A stretch of DNA of 64,000 nucleotides from contig NC_135137.1 in the NCBI RefSeq assembly GCF_051014445.1, forward strand, positions 15,067,501 through 15,131,500, given 5' to 3'. The notes beneath the pieces are model-generated. The model made no database searches. It was not told the origin of the DNA and saw only the letters and a program-made list of their open reading frames with translations. Positions 49,785 to 63,800 of this stretch are shown here, piece after piece. How positions within the stretch are numbered: position 1 is the first letter of the stretch; each line of letters starts with the position of its first letter. The stretch is from Colletes latitarsis (taxonomy: Eukaryota > Arthropoda > Insecta > Hymenoptera > Colletidae). The translations under genes were made by a program, and so were the position numbers.

Positions 49785-52700
49785 ATCCTGGGTTTTTTTC
49801 TGGTTAGGACCACGTTGTAATGTGGTACCACACCGAAACAGTCAACTAAACCTGGATCCGATTAATATTTTAGAGGACAACGCCGGTTATGCTTGGGTTA
49901 GGTCTGGTATTTGCCCTCATCTGGCTCGTACTTTCGCATTTTTCGCATACTTGTTGGCCAGATCCTGCCCTTTTTCTGGTTAGGATCACGTATTAATGTG
50001 GTACCACACTCAAATTGTCAATAAAACCTGGTTCCGATTAATAGTTTAGAGGAGAACGCCGGTTTTGCCTGCGTTAGGTCTGCTATTTGCCATCTTCTAG
50101 CTCATACTTTCGCTTTTTTCGCATACTTGAATGACCAGATCCTGGGCTTTCTCTGGTTTGCATCACGCAGCAATTCTGTACCACTCCGAAACAGTCAATG
50201 AAACCTTGTTCCCATTAATATTTTAGAGGATAACGCCGATTAGGTTTGTGTTAGGTCCGGTATTTGCTATAATCTGGCTCATACTTTCGCTACTTTAGCA
50301 TACTTGTTGGCCAGATCCTGGGTTTTTTTCTGGTTAGGACCACGTAGTAATGTGGTACCACATCGAAACAGTCAATTAAACCTTGTTCCGATTAATATTT
50401 TAGAGGATAACGCCGGTTATGTCTGGGTTAGGTCTGGTATATGCAATCATCTGGCGCATGCTTTCGCATTTTTCGCATACTTGTTGGCCAGATCCTGGGC
50501 TCTCGCTGATTTGGATCACGTAGTAATGTTTTACCACACCGACACAGTCAATCAAACGTGGTTGCGATTAATATTTTAGAGGATAACGCCGGTTATGTCT
50601 GGGTTAGGCCTGGTATTAGGCATCATCTAGCTCTTACTTTCGCATTTGTCGCATACTTGTTCGCCAGATCCTGGGTTTTGTCCGGTTTGGATCACGTAGT
50701 AATGTGGTACCACACTGGAACAGTCAATTAATCCTGGTTCCGATTATTATTTTAGAGGATAACGGCGGTTATATCTGGGTTAGGTCTGGTATTTGCCCTC
50801 ATCTGGCTCGAATTTTCGCATTCTTCGCATACTTGTTGGCCAGATCCTGGCCTTTTTCTGGTTTGGATCACGTAGTGATGTGGTACCACACAGAAACAGT
50901 CAATTTAACCTGGATTCGATCAATATTTTGGCGGATAACGCCGGTTATGTCTGGGTTAGGTCTGGTATTTGCCATCATCTAGCCCATAGTTTCGCATTTT
51001 TCAAATATTTGTTGGCCAGTTCCTGGCATTTTTCTGGTTTGGATCACGTAGTAATGAGGTACCACACCGAAACAGTCAACTAAACCTGGATCCGATTAAT
51101 ATTTTAGAGGACAACGCCGGTTATGCTTGGGTTAATTCTGGTATTTGCAAACATCTACGTCATACTTTCGCATTTTACGCATACTTGTTGGCCAGATCCT
51201 GGCCTTTTTCTGGTTCGGATCACGTAGTATTTTGGTACCACACTGAAACAGTCAATTTAACCTGGTTCCGATTAATATTTTAGATGATAACGCCGGTTAT
51301 GTCTGGGTTAGGTCTGGTATTTGCCATCATCTATCTCATACTTTCGCTTTTTTCGCATACTTGAATGGCCAGATCCTGGCCTTTTTCGGGTTTGGTTCCC
51401 GTAGTAATGTGGTACCACACTGTAACAGTCAATTAAACCCGGTTGCGATTAATATTTTAGAGGATAACGCCGGTTATGTCTGGGTTAGGTCTGGTATTTG
51501 CCCTCATCTGGCTCGTACTTTCGCATTTTTCGCATACTTGTTGGCCAGATCCTCGGTTTTTTCTGGTTCCGATCACGTGGTACAGTTGTACCACAGTGAA
51601 ACAGTCAATTAAACCTGGTTGCGATCAATATTTCAGAGGATAACATCTGTTAGGTCTGGGTTACGTCAGGTATTTTCAATCATCTGCATCATACTTTCGC
51701 TACTTTCGCATACTTGTTGGCCAGATCCTGGGGGTTTTCCTGGTTAGGATCACGTAGTAATGTGGTATCACACAGAAATAGTCAATAAAACCTGGTTCCG
51801 ATTAATATTTTAGAGGATAACGGCGGTTATGTCTGGGTTAGGTCTGGTATTTGCCCTCATCTGGCTCGAATTTTCGCATTCTTCGCATACTTGTTGGCCA
51901 GATCCTGGCCTTTTTCTGGTTTGGATCACGTAGTGATGTGGTACCACACCGAAACAGTCAATTTAACCTGGATTCGATCAATATTTTGGCGGATAACGCC
52001 AGTTATGTCTGGGTTAGGTCTGGTATTTGCCATCATCTAGCCCATAGTTTCGCATTTTTCGAATATTTGTTGGCCAGATCCTGGCATTTTTCTGGTTTGG
52101 ATCACGTAGTAATGAGGTACCACACCGAAACAGTCAACTAAACCTGGATCCGATTATTATTTTAGAGGACAACGCCGGTTATGCTTGGGTTAATTCTGGT
52201 ATTTGCAAACATCTACGTCATACTTTCGCATTTTTCGCATACTTGTTGGCCAGATCCTGGCCTTTTTCTGGTTCGGATCACGTAGTATTTTGGTACCACA
52301 CTGAAACTGTCAATTTAACCTGGTTCCGATTAATATTTTAGATGATAACGCCGGTTATGTCTGGGTTAGGTCTGGTATTTGCAATCATCTGGCGCATGCT
52401 TTCGCATTTTTCGCATACTTGTTGGCCAGATCCTGGGCTCTCGCTGATTTGGATCACGTAGTAATGTTTTACCACAACGACACAGTCAATCAAACGTGGT
52501 TGCGATTAATATTTTAGAGGATAACGCCGGTTATGTCTGGGTTAGGCCTGGTATTAGGCATCATCTAGCTCTTACTTTCGCATTTTTCGCATACTCGTTG
52601 GCCAGATCCTGGGTTTTGTCCAGTTTGGATCACGTAGTAATGTGGTACCACACTGGAACAGTCAATTAATCCTGGTTCCGATTATTATTTTAGAGGATAA

Positions 52701-54394
52701 CGGCGGTTATGTCCGGGTTAGGTCTGGTATTTGCCATCATCTAGCCCATATTTTCGCATTTTTCGAATATTTGTTGGCCAGATCCTGGCATTTTTCTGGT
52801 TTGGATCACGTAGTAATGAGGTACCACACCGAAACAGTCAACTAAACCTGGATCCGATTAATATTTTAGAGGACAACGCCGGTTATGCTTGGGTTAATTC
52901 TGGTATTTGCAAACATCTACGTCATACTTTCGCATTTTTCGCATACTTGTTGGCCAGATCCTGGCCTTTTTCTGGTTCGGATCACGTAGTATTTTGGTAC
53001 CACACTGAAACTGTCAATTTAACCTGGTTCCGATTAATATTTTAGATGATAACGCCGGTTATGTCTGGGTTAGGTCTGGTATTTGCCATCATCTATCTCA
53101 TACTTTCGCTTTTTTCGCATACTTGAATGGCCAGATCCTGGCCTTTTTCGGGTTTGGATCACGTAGTGATGTGGTACCACACCGAAACAGTCAATTTAAC
53201 CTGGATTCGATCAATATTTTGGCGGATAACGCCAGTTATGTCTGGGTCAGGTCTGGTATTTGGAATCATCTGCCTCATACTTTCACATTTTTCGCTTACT
53301 TGTTGGCCAGATCCTCCGTTTTTCCGGTTTGGATCACGTAATAATGTGGTACCACACCGAAACAGTCAACTAAACCTGGTTCCGATTAATATTTTAGAGG
53401 ACAACGCCGGTTATGCTTGGGTTAATTCTGGTATTTGCAAACATCTACGTCATACTTTCGCATTTATCGCATACTTGTTGGCCAGATCCTGGCCTTTTTC
53501 TGGTTCGGATCACGTAGTATTTTGGTACCACACTGAAACTGTCAATTTAACCTGGTTCCGATTAATATTTTAGATGATAACGCCGGTTATGTCTGGGTTA
53601 GGTCTGGTATTTGCCATCATCTATCTCATGCTTTCGCATTTTTCGCATACTTGTTGGCCAGATCCTGGCCTTTTTCGGGTTTGGATCACGTAGTAATGTG
53701 GTACCACACTGGAACAGTCAATTAATCCTGGTTCCGATCATTATTTTAGAGGATAACGGCGGTTATGTCCGGGTTAGGTCTGGTATTTGCCATCATCTAG
53801 TCCATAGTTTCGCATTTTTCGAATATTTGTTGGCCAGATCCTGGCCTTTTTCTGGTTCGGATCACGTAGTATTTTGGTACCACACTGAAACTGCCAATTA
53901 AACCTGGTTCCGATTTATATTTTAGAGGATAACGCCGGTTACGTTTGGGTTAGTTCTGGTATTTGCCCTCATCTGGCTCGTACTTTCGCATTTTTCGCAT
54001 ACTTGTTGGCCAGATCCTGGGTTTTTTCTGGTTCCGATCACGTGGTACAGTTGTACCACACTGAAACAGTCAATTAAACCTGGTTGCGATCAATATTTCA
54101 GAGGATAACATCTGTTAGGGCTGGGTTACGTCAGGTATTTTCAATCATCTGCATCATACTTTCGCTACTTTCGCATACTTGTTGGCCAGATCCTGGGGTT
54201 TTTCCTGGTTAGGATCACGTAGTAATGTGGTATCACACAGAAATAGTCAATGAAACCTGGTTCCGATTAAGATTTTAGAGGATAACGGCGGTTATGTCCG
54301 GGTTAGGTCTGGTATTTGCCATCATCTAGTCCATAGTTTCGCATTTTTCGAATATTTGTTGGCCAGATCCTGGCCTTTTTCTGGTTTGGATCAC

Positions 54395-57300
54395 GTAGTG
54401 ATGTGGTACCACACCGAAACAGTCAACTAAACCTGGATCCGATTAATATTTTAGAGGACAACGCCGCTTATGCTTCGGTTAGGTTTGGTATTTGCCCTCA
54501 TCTGGCTCGTACTTTCGCAGTTTCGCATACTTGAAAGGGCAGATCCTGGATTCTTTTCCGGTTAGGTCACGTAATAAAGTGGTACCGCGCTGAAACGGTC
54601 AATTAAACCTGGTTTCGATCAAAATTTTAGAGGATAACGCTGGTTATGTCTGGGTTAGTTCTGGTATTTGCAATCAGCTGGCTCGTGCTTTCGCATTTTT
54701 CGCATACTTGTTGGCCAGATCCTGGTCTTTTTCTGAACCACACTGAAACTGTCAATTAAACCTGGTTCCGATTTAGATTTCAGAGGATAACGCCGGTTAT
54801 GTCTGGGTTACGTCAGGTATTTGCAAACATCTGCATCATACTTTCGCTACTTTCGCATACTTGTTGGCCAGATCCTGGGGTTTTTCCTGGTTAGGATCAC
54901 GTAGTAATGTGGTATCACACAGAAATAGTCAATAAAACCTGGTTCCGATTAATATTTTAGAGGATAACGACGGTTATGTCTGGGTTAGGTCTGGTATTTG
55001 CCATCATCTAGCCCATACTTTCGCATTTTTCGAATACTTGTTGGCCAGATCCTGGCATTTTTCTGGTTTGGATCACGTAGTAATGTGGTACCACACTGGA
55101 ACAGTCGATTAATCCTGGTTCCGATTATTATTGTAGAGGATAACGCCGGTTATGTCTGGGTTACGTCAGGTATTTGCAAACATCTGCATCATACTTTCGC
55201 TACTTTCGCATACATGTTGGCCAGATCCTGGCCTTTTTCTGGATTGGATCACGTAGTAATGTGGTACCACACTGTAATAGTCAATTAAACCTCGTCCCGA
55301 TTAATATTTTAGGTGATAACGCCGGTGATGTCTGGGTCAGGTCTGGTATTTGCCATCATCTAGCCCATACTTTCGCATTTTTCGAATACTTGTTGGCCAG
55401 ATCCTGGCATTTTTCTGGTTTGGATCACGTAGTAATGTGGTACCACACTGGAACAGTCAATTAATCCTGGTTGCGATTATTATTTTAGAGTATAACGCCG
55501 GTTATGTCTGGGTTAGGTCTGGTATTTACCGTCATCTGACTCAGATTTTCGGATTCTTCGCTTACTTGATGGCCAGATCCTGGGCTTTTTCTGGATTGGA
55601 TCACGTAGTAATGTGGTACCACACTGTAATAGTCAATTAAACCTCGTCCCGATTAATATTTTAGGGGATAACGCCTGTGATGTCTGGGTCAGGTCTGGTA
55701 TTTGCCTTCATCTGGCTCGAATTTTCGCATTTTTCGCATACTTGTTGGCCAGATCCTGCCCTTTTTCTGGTTAGGATCACGTATTAATGTGGTACCACAC
55801 TCAAATTGTCAATAAAACCTGGTTCCGATTAATAGTTTAGAGGAGAACGCCGGTTTTGCCTGCGTTAGGTCTGCTATTTGCCATCTTCTAGCTCATACTT
55901 TCGCTTTTTTCGCATACTTGAATGACCAGATCCTGGGATTCTTCTGGTTTGCATCACGTAGCAATGCTGTACCACTCCGAAACAGTCAATGAAACCTTGT
56001 TCCCATTAATATTTTAGAGGATAACGCCGGTTAGGTTTGTGTTAGGTCCGGTATATGCTATAATCTGGCTCATACTTTCGCTACTTTCGCATACTTGTTG
56101 GCCAGATCCTGGGCTCTCGCTGATTTGGATCACGTAGTAATGTTTTACCACACCGACACAGTCAATCAAACGTGGTTGCGATTAATATTTTAGAGGATAA
56201 CGCCGGTTATGTCTGGGTTAGGCCTGGTATTAGGCATCATCTAGCTCTTACTTTCGCATTTTTCGCATACTTGTTGGCCAGATCCTGGGTTTTGTCCGGT
56301 TTGGATCACGTAGTAATGTGGTACCACACTGTAATAGTCAATTAAACCTCGTCCCGATTAATATTTTAGGGGATAACGCCGGTGATGTCTGGGTTAGGTC
56401 TGGTATTTATCATCATCTGACTCAGATTTTCGGATTCTTCGCATACTTGTTGGCCAGATCCTAGGTTTTTCCTGGTTTTGATCACGTAGTAATGTGGTAC
56501 CACACTGTAATAGTCAATTAATCCTGGTTCCGATTATTATTTTAGAGGATAACGCCGGTTATGTCTGGGTTAGGTCTGGTATTTATCATCATCTGACTCA
56601 GATTTTCGGATTCTTCGCATACTTGTTGGCCAGATCCTAGGTTTTTCCTGGTTTTGATCACGTAGTAATGTGGTACCACACTGAAACAGTCGATTAAACC
56701 CGGTTCCGATTAATATTTTAAAGGATACCGCCGGTTATGTCTGGGTTAGGCCTGGTATTTGGAATCATCTGCCTCATACTTTCGCATTTTTCGCTTACTT
56801 GATGGCCAGATCCTGGGCTTTTTCTGGATTGGATCACGTAGTAATGTGGTACCACACTGTAATAGTCAATTAAACCTCGTCCCGATTAATATTTTAGGGG
56901 ATAACGCCGGTGATGTCTGGGTCAGGTCTGGTATTTGCCTTCATCTGGCTCGAATTTTCGCATTTTTCGCATACTTGTTGGCCAGATCCTTCCCTTTTTC
57001 TGGTCAGGATCACGTATTAATGTGGTACCACACTCAAATTGTCAATAAAACCTGGTTCCGATTAATAGTTTAGAGGAGATCGCCGGTTTTGTCTGCGTTA
57101 GGTCTGCTATTTGCCATCTTCTAGCTCATACTTTCGCTTTTTTCGCATACTTGAATGACCAGATCCTGGGCTTCTTCTGGTTTGCATCACGTAGCAATGC
57201 TGTACCACTCCGAAACAGTCAATGAAACCTTGTTCCCATTAATATTTTAGAGGATAACGCCGGTTAGGTTTGTGTTAGGTCCGGTATTTGCTATAATCTG

Positions 57301-60300
57301 GCTCATACTTTCGCTACTTTCGCATGCTTGTTGGCCAGATCCTGGGTTTTTTTCTGGTTAGGACCACGTAGTAATGTGGTACCACACCGAAACTGTCAAT
57401 TAAACCTTGTTCCGATTAATATTTTAGAGGATAACGCCGGTTATGTCTGGGTTAGGTCTGGTATTTGCAATTATCTGGCTCATGCTTTCGCATTTTTCGC
57501 ATACTTGTTGGCGAGATCCTGGGCTCTCGCTGATTTGGATCACGTAGTAATGTTTTACCACACCGACACAGTCAATCAAACGTGGTTGCGATTAATATTT
57601 TAGAGGATAACGCCGGTTCTGTCTGGGTTAGGCCTGGTATTAGGCATCATCTAGCTCTTACTTTCGCATTTTTCGCATACTTGTTGGCCAGATCCTGGGT
57701 TTTGTCCGGTTTGGATCACGTAGTAATGTGGTACCACACTGGAACAGTCAATTAATCCTGGTTCCGATTATTATTTTAGAGGATAACGCCGGTTATGTCT
57801 GGGTTAGGTCTGGTATTTGCCCTCATCTGGCTCGAATTTTCGCATTTTTCGCATACTTGTTGGCCAGATCCTGGCCTTTTTCTGGTTTGGATCACGTAGT
57901 AATGTGGTACCACACCGAAACAGTCAATTTAACCAGGATTCGATCAATACTTTAGAGGATAAGGCCGATTAGGTTTGTGCTAGGTCTGGTATTTGCAATC
58001 ATCTGCCTCATACATTCGCATCTTTCGCAAACTTGTTGGCCAGATCCTGGGTTTTTTTCTGGCTAGGATCACGTATTAATGTGGTACCACACTCAAATTG
58101 TAAATGAAACCTGGTTCCGATTAATATTTTAGAGGAGAACGCCGGTTATGCCTGGGTTAGGTCTGGTATTTGCCACCATCTACCTCCTACTTTCGCTTTT
58201 TTCGCATACTTGAATGACCAGATCATGGGCTTTTTCTGGTTTGGATCACGTAGTAATGTGGTACCACACTGTAATAGTCAATTAATCCTGGTTCCGATTA
58301 TTATTTTAGAGGATAACGCCGGTTTTGTCTGGGTTAGGTCTGGTATTTATCATCATCTGACTCAGATTTTCGGATTCTTCGCATACTTGTTGGCCAGATC
58401 CTGGGTTTTTTCTGGTTTGGATCACGTAGTAATGTGGTACCACACCGATACAGTCGATTAAACCTGGTTCCGATTAATATCTTAAAGGATACCGCCGGTT
58501 ATGTCTGGGTTAGGTCTGGTATTTGGAATCATCTGGGTCGTGCTTTCGCATTTTTCGCATACTTGTTGGCCAGATCCTGGGCTTTTTCTGGTTTGGATCA
58601 CGTAGTAATATGGAACCACACCGATGCAGTAAATTTAACCTGGATTCCATCAATATTTTAGGGGATAACACGGGTTAGGGCTGGGTTACGTCTGGTATTT
58701 GCAATCATGTGTCTCATACTTTCGTATGTTTCGCATACTTGTTGGCCTGGTCCTGGGTTTCCTCTGGTTTGGATCACGTAGTAATGTGGTACCACAACGA
58801 AACTGTCAATTAAACTTAGTTGCGGTTAATATTTTGGAGAATAACGCCGGTTATGTCTGGGTTAGGTCTGGTATTTATCATCATCTGACTCAGATTTTCG
58901 GATTCTTCGCATACTTGTTGGCCAGATCCTGGGTTTTTTCTGGTTTGGATCCCGTAGTAATGTGGTACCACACCGAAACAGTCGATTAAACCTGGTTCCG
59001 ATTAATATCTTAAAGGATACCGCCGGTAATGTCTGGGTTAGGTCTGGTATTTGGAATCATCTGGCTCGTGCTTTCGCATTTTTCGCATACTTGTTGGCCA
59101 GATCCTGGGCTTTTTCTGGTTTGGATCACGTAGTAATATGGAACCACACCGATGCAGTAAATTTAACCTGGATTCGATCAATATTTTAGGGGATGACACG
59201 GGTTAGGGCTGGGTTACGTCTGGTATTTGCAATCATGTGTCTCATACTTTCGTATGTTTCGCATACTTGTTGGCCAGGTCCTGGGTTTCCTCTGGTTTGG
59301 ATCACGTAGTAATGTGGTACCAGAACGAAACAGTCAATTAAACCTAGTTGCGGTTAATATTTTGGAGAATAACGCCGGTTATGTCTGGGTTAGGTCTGGT
59401 ATTTGCAAACATCTAGCTCATACTTTCGCATTTTTCGCATACTTGTTGGCCAGATCGTGGCCTTTTTCTGGATTGGATCACGTAGTAATATGGCACCACA
59501 CTGAAACAGTCAATTCAACCTGGTTCCGAGTAATATTTTGGAGATTAACGCCGGTTAGGTCCGGGTTACGTCTGGTATTTGCAATCATCTAGTCCATACT
59601 TTCGCATTTTTCGAATACTTGTTGGCCAGATCCTGGGCTTTTTCTGGTTTGGATCAAGTAGTAATATGGTACCACACCGAAACAGTCAACTAAACCTGGA
59701 TCCGATTAATATTTTAGAGGACAACGCCGGTTATGCTTCGGTTAGGTTTGATATTTGCCCTCATCTGGCTCGTACTTTCGCAGTTTCGCATACTTGAAAG
59801 GGCAGATCCTGGATTCTTTTCCGGTTAGGTCACGTAATAAAGTGGTACCGCGCTGAAACGGTCAATTAAACCTGGTTTCGATCAAAATTTTAGAGGATAA
59901 CGCTGGTTATGTCTGGGTTAGTTCTGGTATTTGCAATCATCTGGCTCGTGCTTTCGCATTTTTCGCATACTTGTTGGCCAGATCCTGGTCTTTTTCTGAA
60001 CCACACTGAAACTGTCAATTAAACCTGGTTCCGATTTAGATTTCAGAGGATAACGCCGGTTATGTCTGGGTTACGTCAGGTATTTGCAAACATCTGCATC
60101 ATACTTTCGCTACTTTCGCATACTTGTTGGCCAGATCCTGTGGTTTTTCCTGGTTAGGATCACGTAGTAATGTGGTATCACACAGAAATAGTCAATAAAA
60201 CCTGGTTCCGATTAATATTTTAGAGGATAACGACGGTTATGTCTGGGTTAGGTCTGGTATTTGCCTTCATCTAGCCCATACTTTCGCATTTTTCGAATAC

Positions 60301-60813
60301 TTGTTGGCCAGATCCTGGCATTTTTCTGGTTTGGATCACGTAGTAATGTGGTACCACACTGGAACAGTCGATTAATCCTGGTTCCGATTATTATTGTAGA
60401 GGATAACGCCGGTTATGTCTGGGTTACGTCAGGTATTTGCAAACATCTGCATCATACTTTTGCTACTTTCGCATACATGTTGGCCAGATCCTGGCCTTTT
60501 TCTGGATTGGATCACGTAGTAATGTGGTACCACACTGTAATAGTCAATTAAACCTCGTCCCGATTAATATTTTAGGGGATAACGCCGGTGATGTCTGGGT
60601 CAGGTCTGGTATTTGCCATCATCTAGCCCATACTTTCGCATTTTTCGAATACTTGTTGGCCAGATCCTGACATTTTTCTGGTTTGGATCACGTAGTAATG
60701 TGGTACCACACTGGAACAGTCAATTAATCCTGGTTGCGATTATTATTTTAGAGGATAACGCCGGTTATGTCTGGGTTAGGTCTGGTATTTACCGTCATCT
60801 GACTCAGATTTTC
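54395..60813 (+). repeat. Duplicated 1.16-kb satellite block, 5263-bp offset
   Basis: 54395-55550 recurs at 59658-60813, about 30 monomers away. Both copies include the deletion-bearing monomer (54735 and 59998) and the shortened CGCAGTTTCGCATACTTGAAAGG unit, so they share ancestry. Confidence 0.8.
54722..54750 (+). repeat. Monomer deletion removing the palindrome's left part
   Basis: TTTTTCTGAACCACACTG joins sequences normally about 23 bp further apart, deleting the TTTGGATCACG segment and half of the 12-bp palindrome. The same junction occurs near 59998 and 61738. Confidence 0.82.
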
Positions 60814-63800
60814 GCATTTTTCGCATACTTGTTGGCCAGATCCTGGCCTTTTTCTGGTTCGGATCACGTAGTATTTTGGTACCACACTGAAACTGTCAAT
60901 TTAACCTGATTCCGATTAATATTTTAGATGATAACGCCGGTTATGTCTGGGTTAGGTCTGGTATTTGCCATCATCTATCTCATACTTTCGCTTTTTTCGC
61001 ATACTTGAATGGCCAGATCCTGGCCTTTTTCGGGTTTGGTTCCCGTAGTAATGTGGTACCACACTGTAACAATCAATTAAACCCGGTTGCGATTAATATT
61101 TTAGAGGATAACGCCGGTTATGTCTGGGTTAGGTCTGGTATTTGCCCTCATCTGGCTCGTACTTTCGCATTTTTCGCATACTTGTTGGCCACATCCTGGG
61201 TTTTTTCTGGTTGCGATCACGTGGTACAGTTGTACCACACTGAAACTGTCAATTAAACCTGGTTGCGATCAATATTTCAGAGGATAACATCTGTTAGGTC
61301 TGGGTTACGTCAGGTATTTTCAATCATCTGCATCATACTTTCGCTACTTTCGCATACTTGTTGGCCAGATCCGGGGGTTTTTCCTGATAAGGATCACGTA
61401 GTAATGTGGTATCACACAGAAATAGTCAATAAAACCTGGTTCCGATTAATATTTTAGAGGATAACGCCGGTTATGTCTGGGTTAGGTCTGGTATTTGCCA
61501 TCATCTAGCTCATACTTTCGCTTTTTTCGCATACTTGAATGACCAGATCCTTGGATTTTCTGGTTTGGATTACGTAGTAATGTGGTACCACACCGAAACA
61601 GTCAATTAAACCTTGTTCCGATTAATATTTTAGAGGATAACGCCGGTTATGTCTGGGTTAGGTCTGTTATTTGGAATCATCTGCTTCATACTTTCGCATT
61701 TTTCGCATACTTGTTGGCCAGATCCTGGTCTTTTTCTGAACCACACTGAAACTGTCAATTAAACCTGGTTCCGATTTAGATTTCAGAGGATAACGCCGGT
61801 TATGTCTGGGTTAGTTCTGGTATTTGCTATAATCAGGCTCGTACTTTCGCATTTTTCGCATACTTGTTGGCCAGATCCTGGGTTTTCTCTGGTTTGGATC
61901 ACGTAGTAATGTCGTACCACACTGTAATAGTCAATTAAACCTCGTCCCGATTAATATTTTAGGGGATAACGGCGGTGATGTCTGGGTCAGGTCTGGTATT
62001 TGGAATCATCTGCCTCATACTTTCGCATTTTTCGCTTACTTGTTGGCCAGATCCTGGGCTTTTTCTGGTTTGGATCACGTAGTAATGTCGTACCACACTG
62101 TAATAGTCAATTAAACCTCGTCCCGATTAATATTTTAGGGGATAACGCCGGTGATGTCTGGGTCAGGTCTGGTATTTGCCTTGATCTGGCTCGAATTTTC
62201 GCATCTTTCGCATACTTGTTGGCCAGATCCTGCCCTTTTTCTGGTTAGGATCACGTATTAATGTGGTACCACACTCAAATTATCAATAAAACCTGGTTCC
62301 GATTAATAGTTTAGAGCAGAACGCCGGTTTTGCCTGCGTTAGGTCTGCTATTTGCCATCTTCTAGCTCATACTTTCGCTTTTTTCGCATACTTGAGTGAC
62401 CAGATCCTGGGCTTTTTCTGGTTTGCATAACGTAGCAATGCTGTGCCACTCCGAAACAGTCAATGAAACCTGGTTCCGATTAATATTTTAGAGGACAACG
62501 CCGGTTATGCTTGGGTTAATTCTGGTATTTGCAAACATCTAGGTCATACTTTCGCATTTTTCGCATACTTGTTGGCCAGATCCTGGCCTTTTTCTGGTTC
62601 GGATCACGTAGTATTTTGGTACCACACCGAAACAGTCAACTAAACCTGGATCCGATTATTATTTTAGAGGACAACGCCGGTTATGCTTGGGTTAGGTCTG
62701 GTATTTGCCATCATCCAGCTCATACTTTCGCTTTTTTCGCATACTTGAATGACCAGATCCTGGGCTTTTTCTGGTTAGGATCACGTATTAATGTGGTACC
62801 ACACTCAAATTGTCAATAAAACCTGGTTCCGATTAATATTTTAGAGGAGAACGCCGGTTTTGCCTGCGTTAGGTCTGCTATTTTCCATCTTCTAGCCCAT
62901 ACTTTCGATTTTTCGCATACTAGAATGACCAGATCCTTGGCTTTTTCTGGTTTCGATTACGTAGCAAAGCTCTACCACTCCGAAACAGTCAATGAAACCT
63001 TGCTCCCATTAATATTTCAGAGGATAACGCCGGTTAGGTTTGTGTTAGGTCCGGTATTTGCTATAATCTGGCTCACACTTTCGCTACTTTAGCATACTTG
63101 TTGGCCAGATCCTGGGTTTTTTTCTGGTTAGGACCACGTAGTAATGCGGTACCACACCGAAACAGTCGATTAAACCTTGTTCCGATTAATATTTTAAAGG
63201 ATACCACCGGTTATGTCTGGGTTAGGTCTGGTATTTGGAATCATCTGCCCCATACTTTCGCATTTTTCGCTTACTTGTTGGCCAGATCCTGGGCTTTTTC
63301 TGGTTTGGATCACGTAGTAATGTGGTACCACACTGTAATAGTCATTTAAACCTCGTCCCGATTAATATTTTAGGGGATAACGCCGGTGATGTCTGGCTCA
63401 GATCTGGTACTTGCTTTCATCAGGCTCGAATTTTCGCATTTTTCGCATACTTGTTGGCCAGATCCTGCCCTTTTTCTGGTTAGGATCACGTATTAATGTG
63501 GTACCACACACAAATTGTCAATAAAACCTGGTTCCGATTATTAGTTTAGAGGAGAACGCCGGTTTTGCCTGCGTTAGGTCTGCTATTTGCCATCTTCTAG
63601 CTCGTACTTTCGCTTTTTTCGCATACTTGAATGACCAGATCCTGGGCTTTTTCTGGTTTGCATCACGTAGCAATGCTGTACCACTCCGAAACAGTCAATG
63701 AAATCTTGTTCCCATTAATATTATAGAGGATAACGCCGGTTAGGTTTGTGTTAGGTCCGGTAATTGCTATAATCTGGCTCATACTTTCGCTACTTTAGCA

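Larger units (their letters stand above)
46975..51822 (+). repeat. Duplicated 1.36-kb satellite block flanking R1-clade copy B
   Basis: 46975-48337 recurs at 50460-51822, offset 3485 bp, or 3000 bp once the R1-clade insert and one target-site copy are removed (17 monomers). The R1-clade copy B lies between the two blocks and is not itself duplicated in the window. Confidence 0.78.

Noticed and set aside
49360..49983. 207-codon plus-strand frame
   Set aside because: Chimera of R1-clade 3' UTR, poly(A) and satellite; no protein-family signal.
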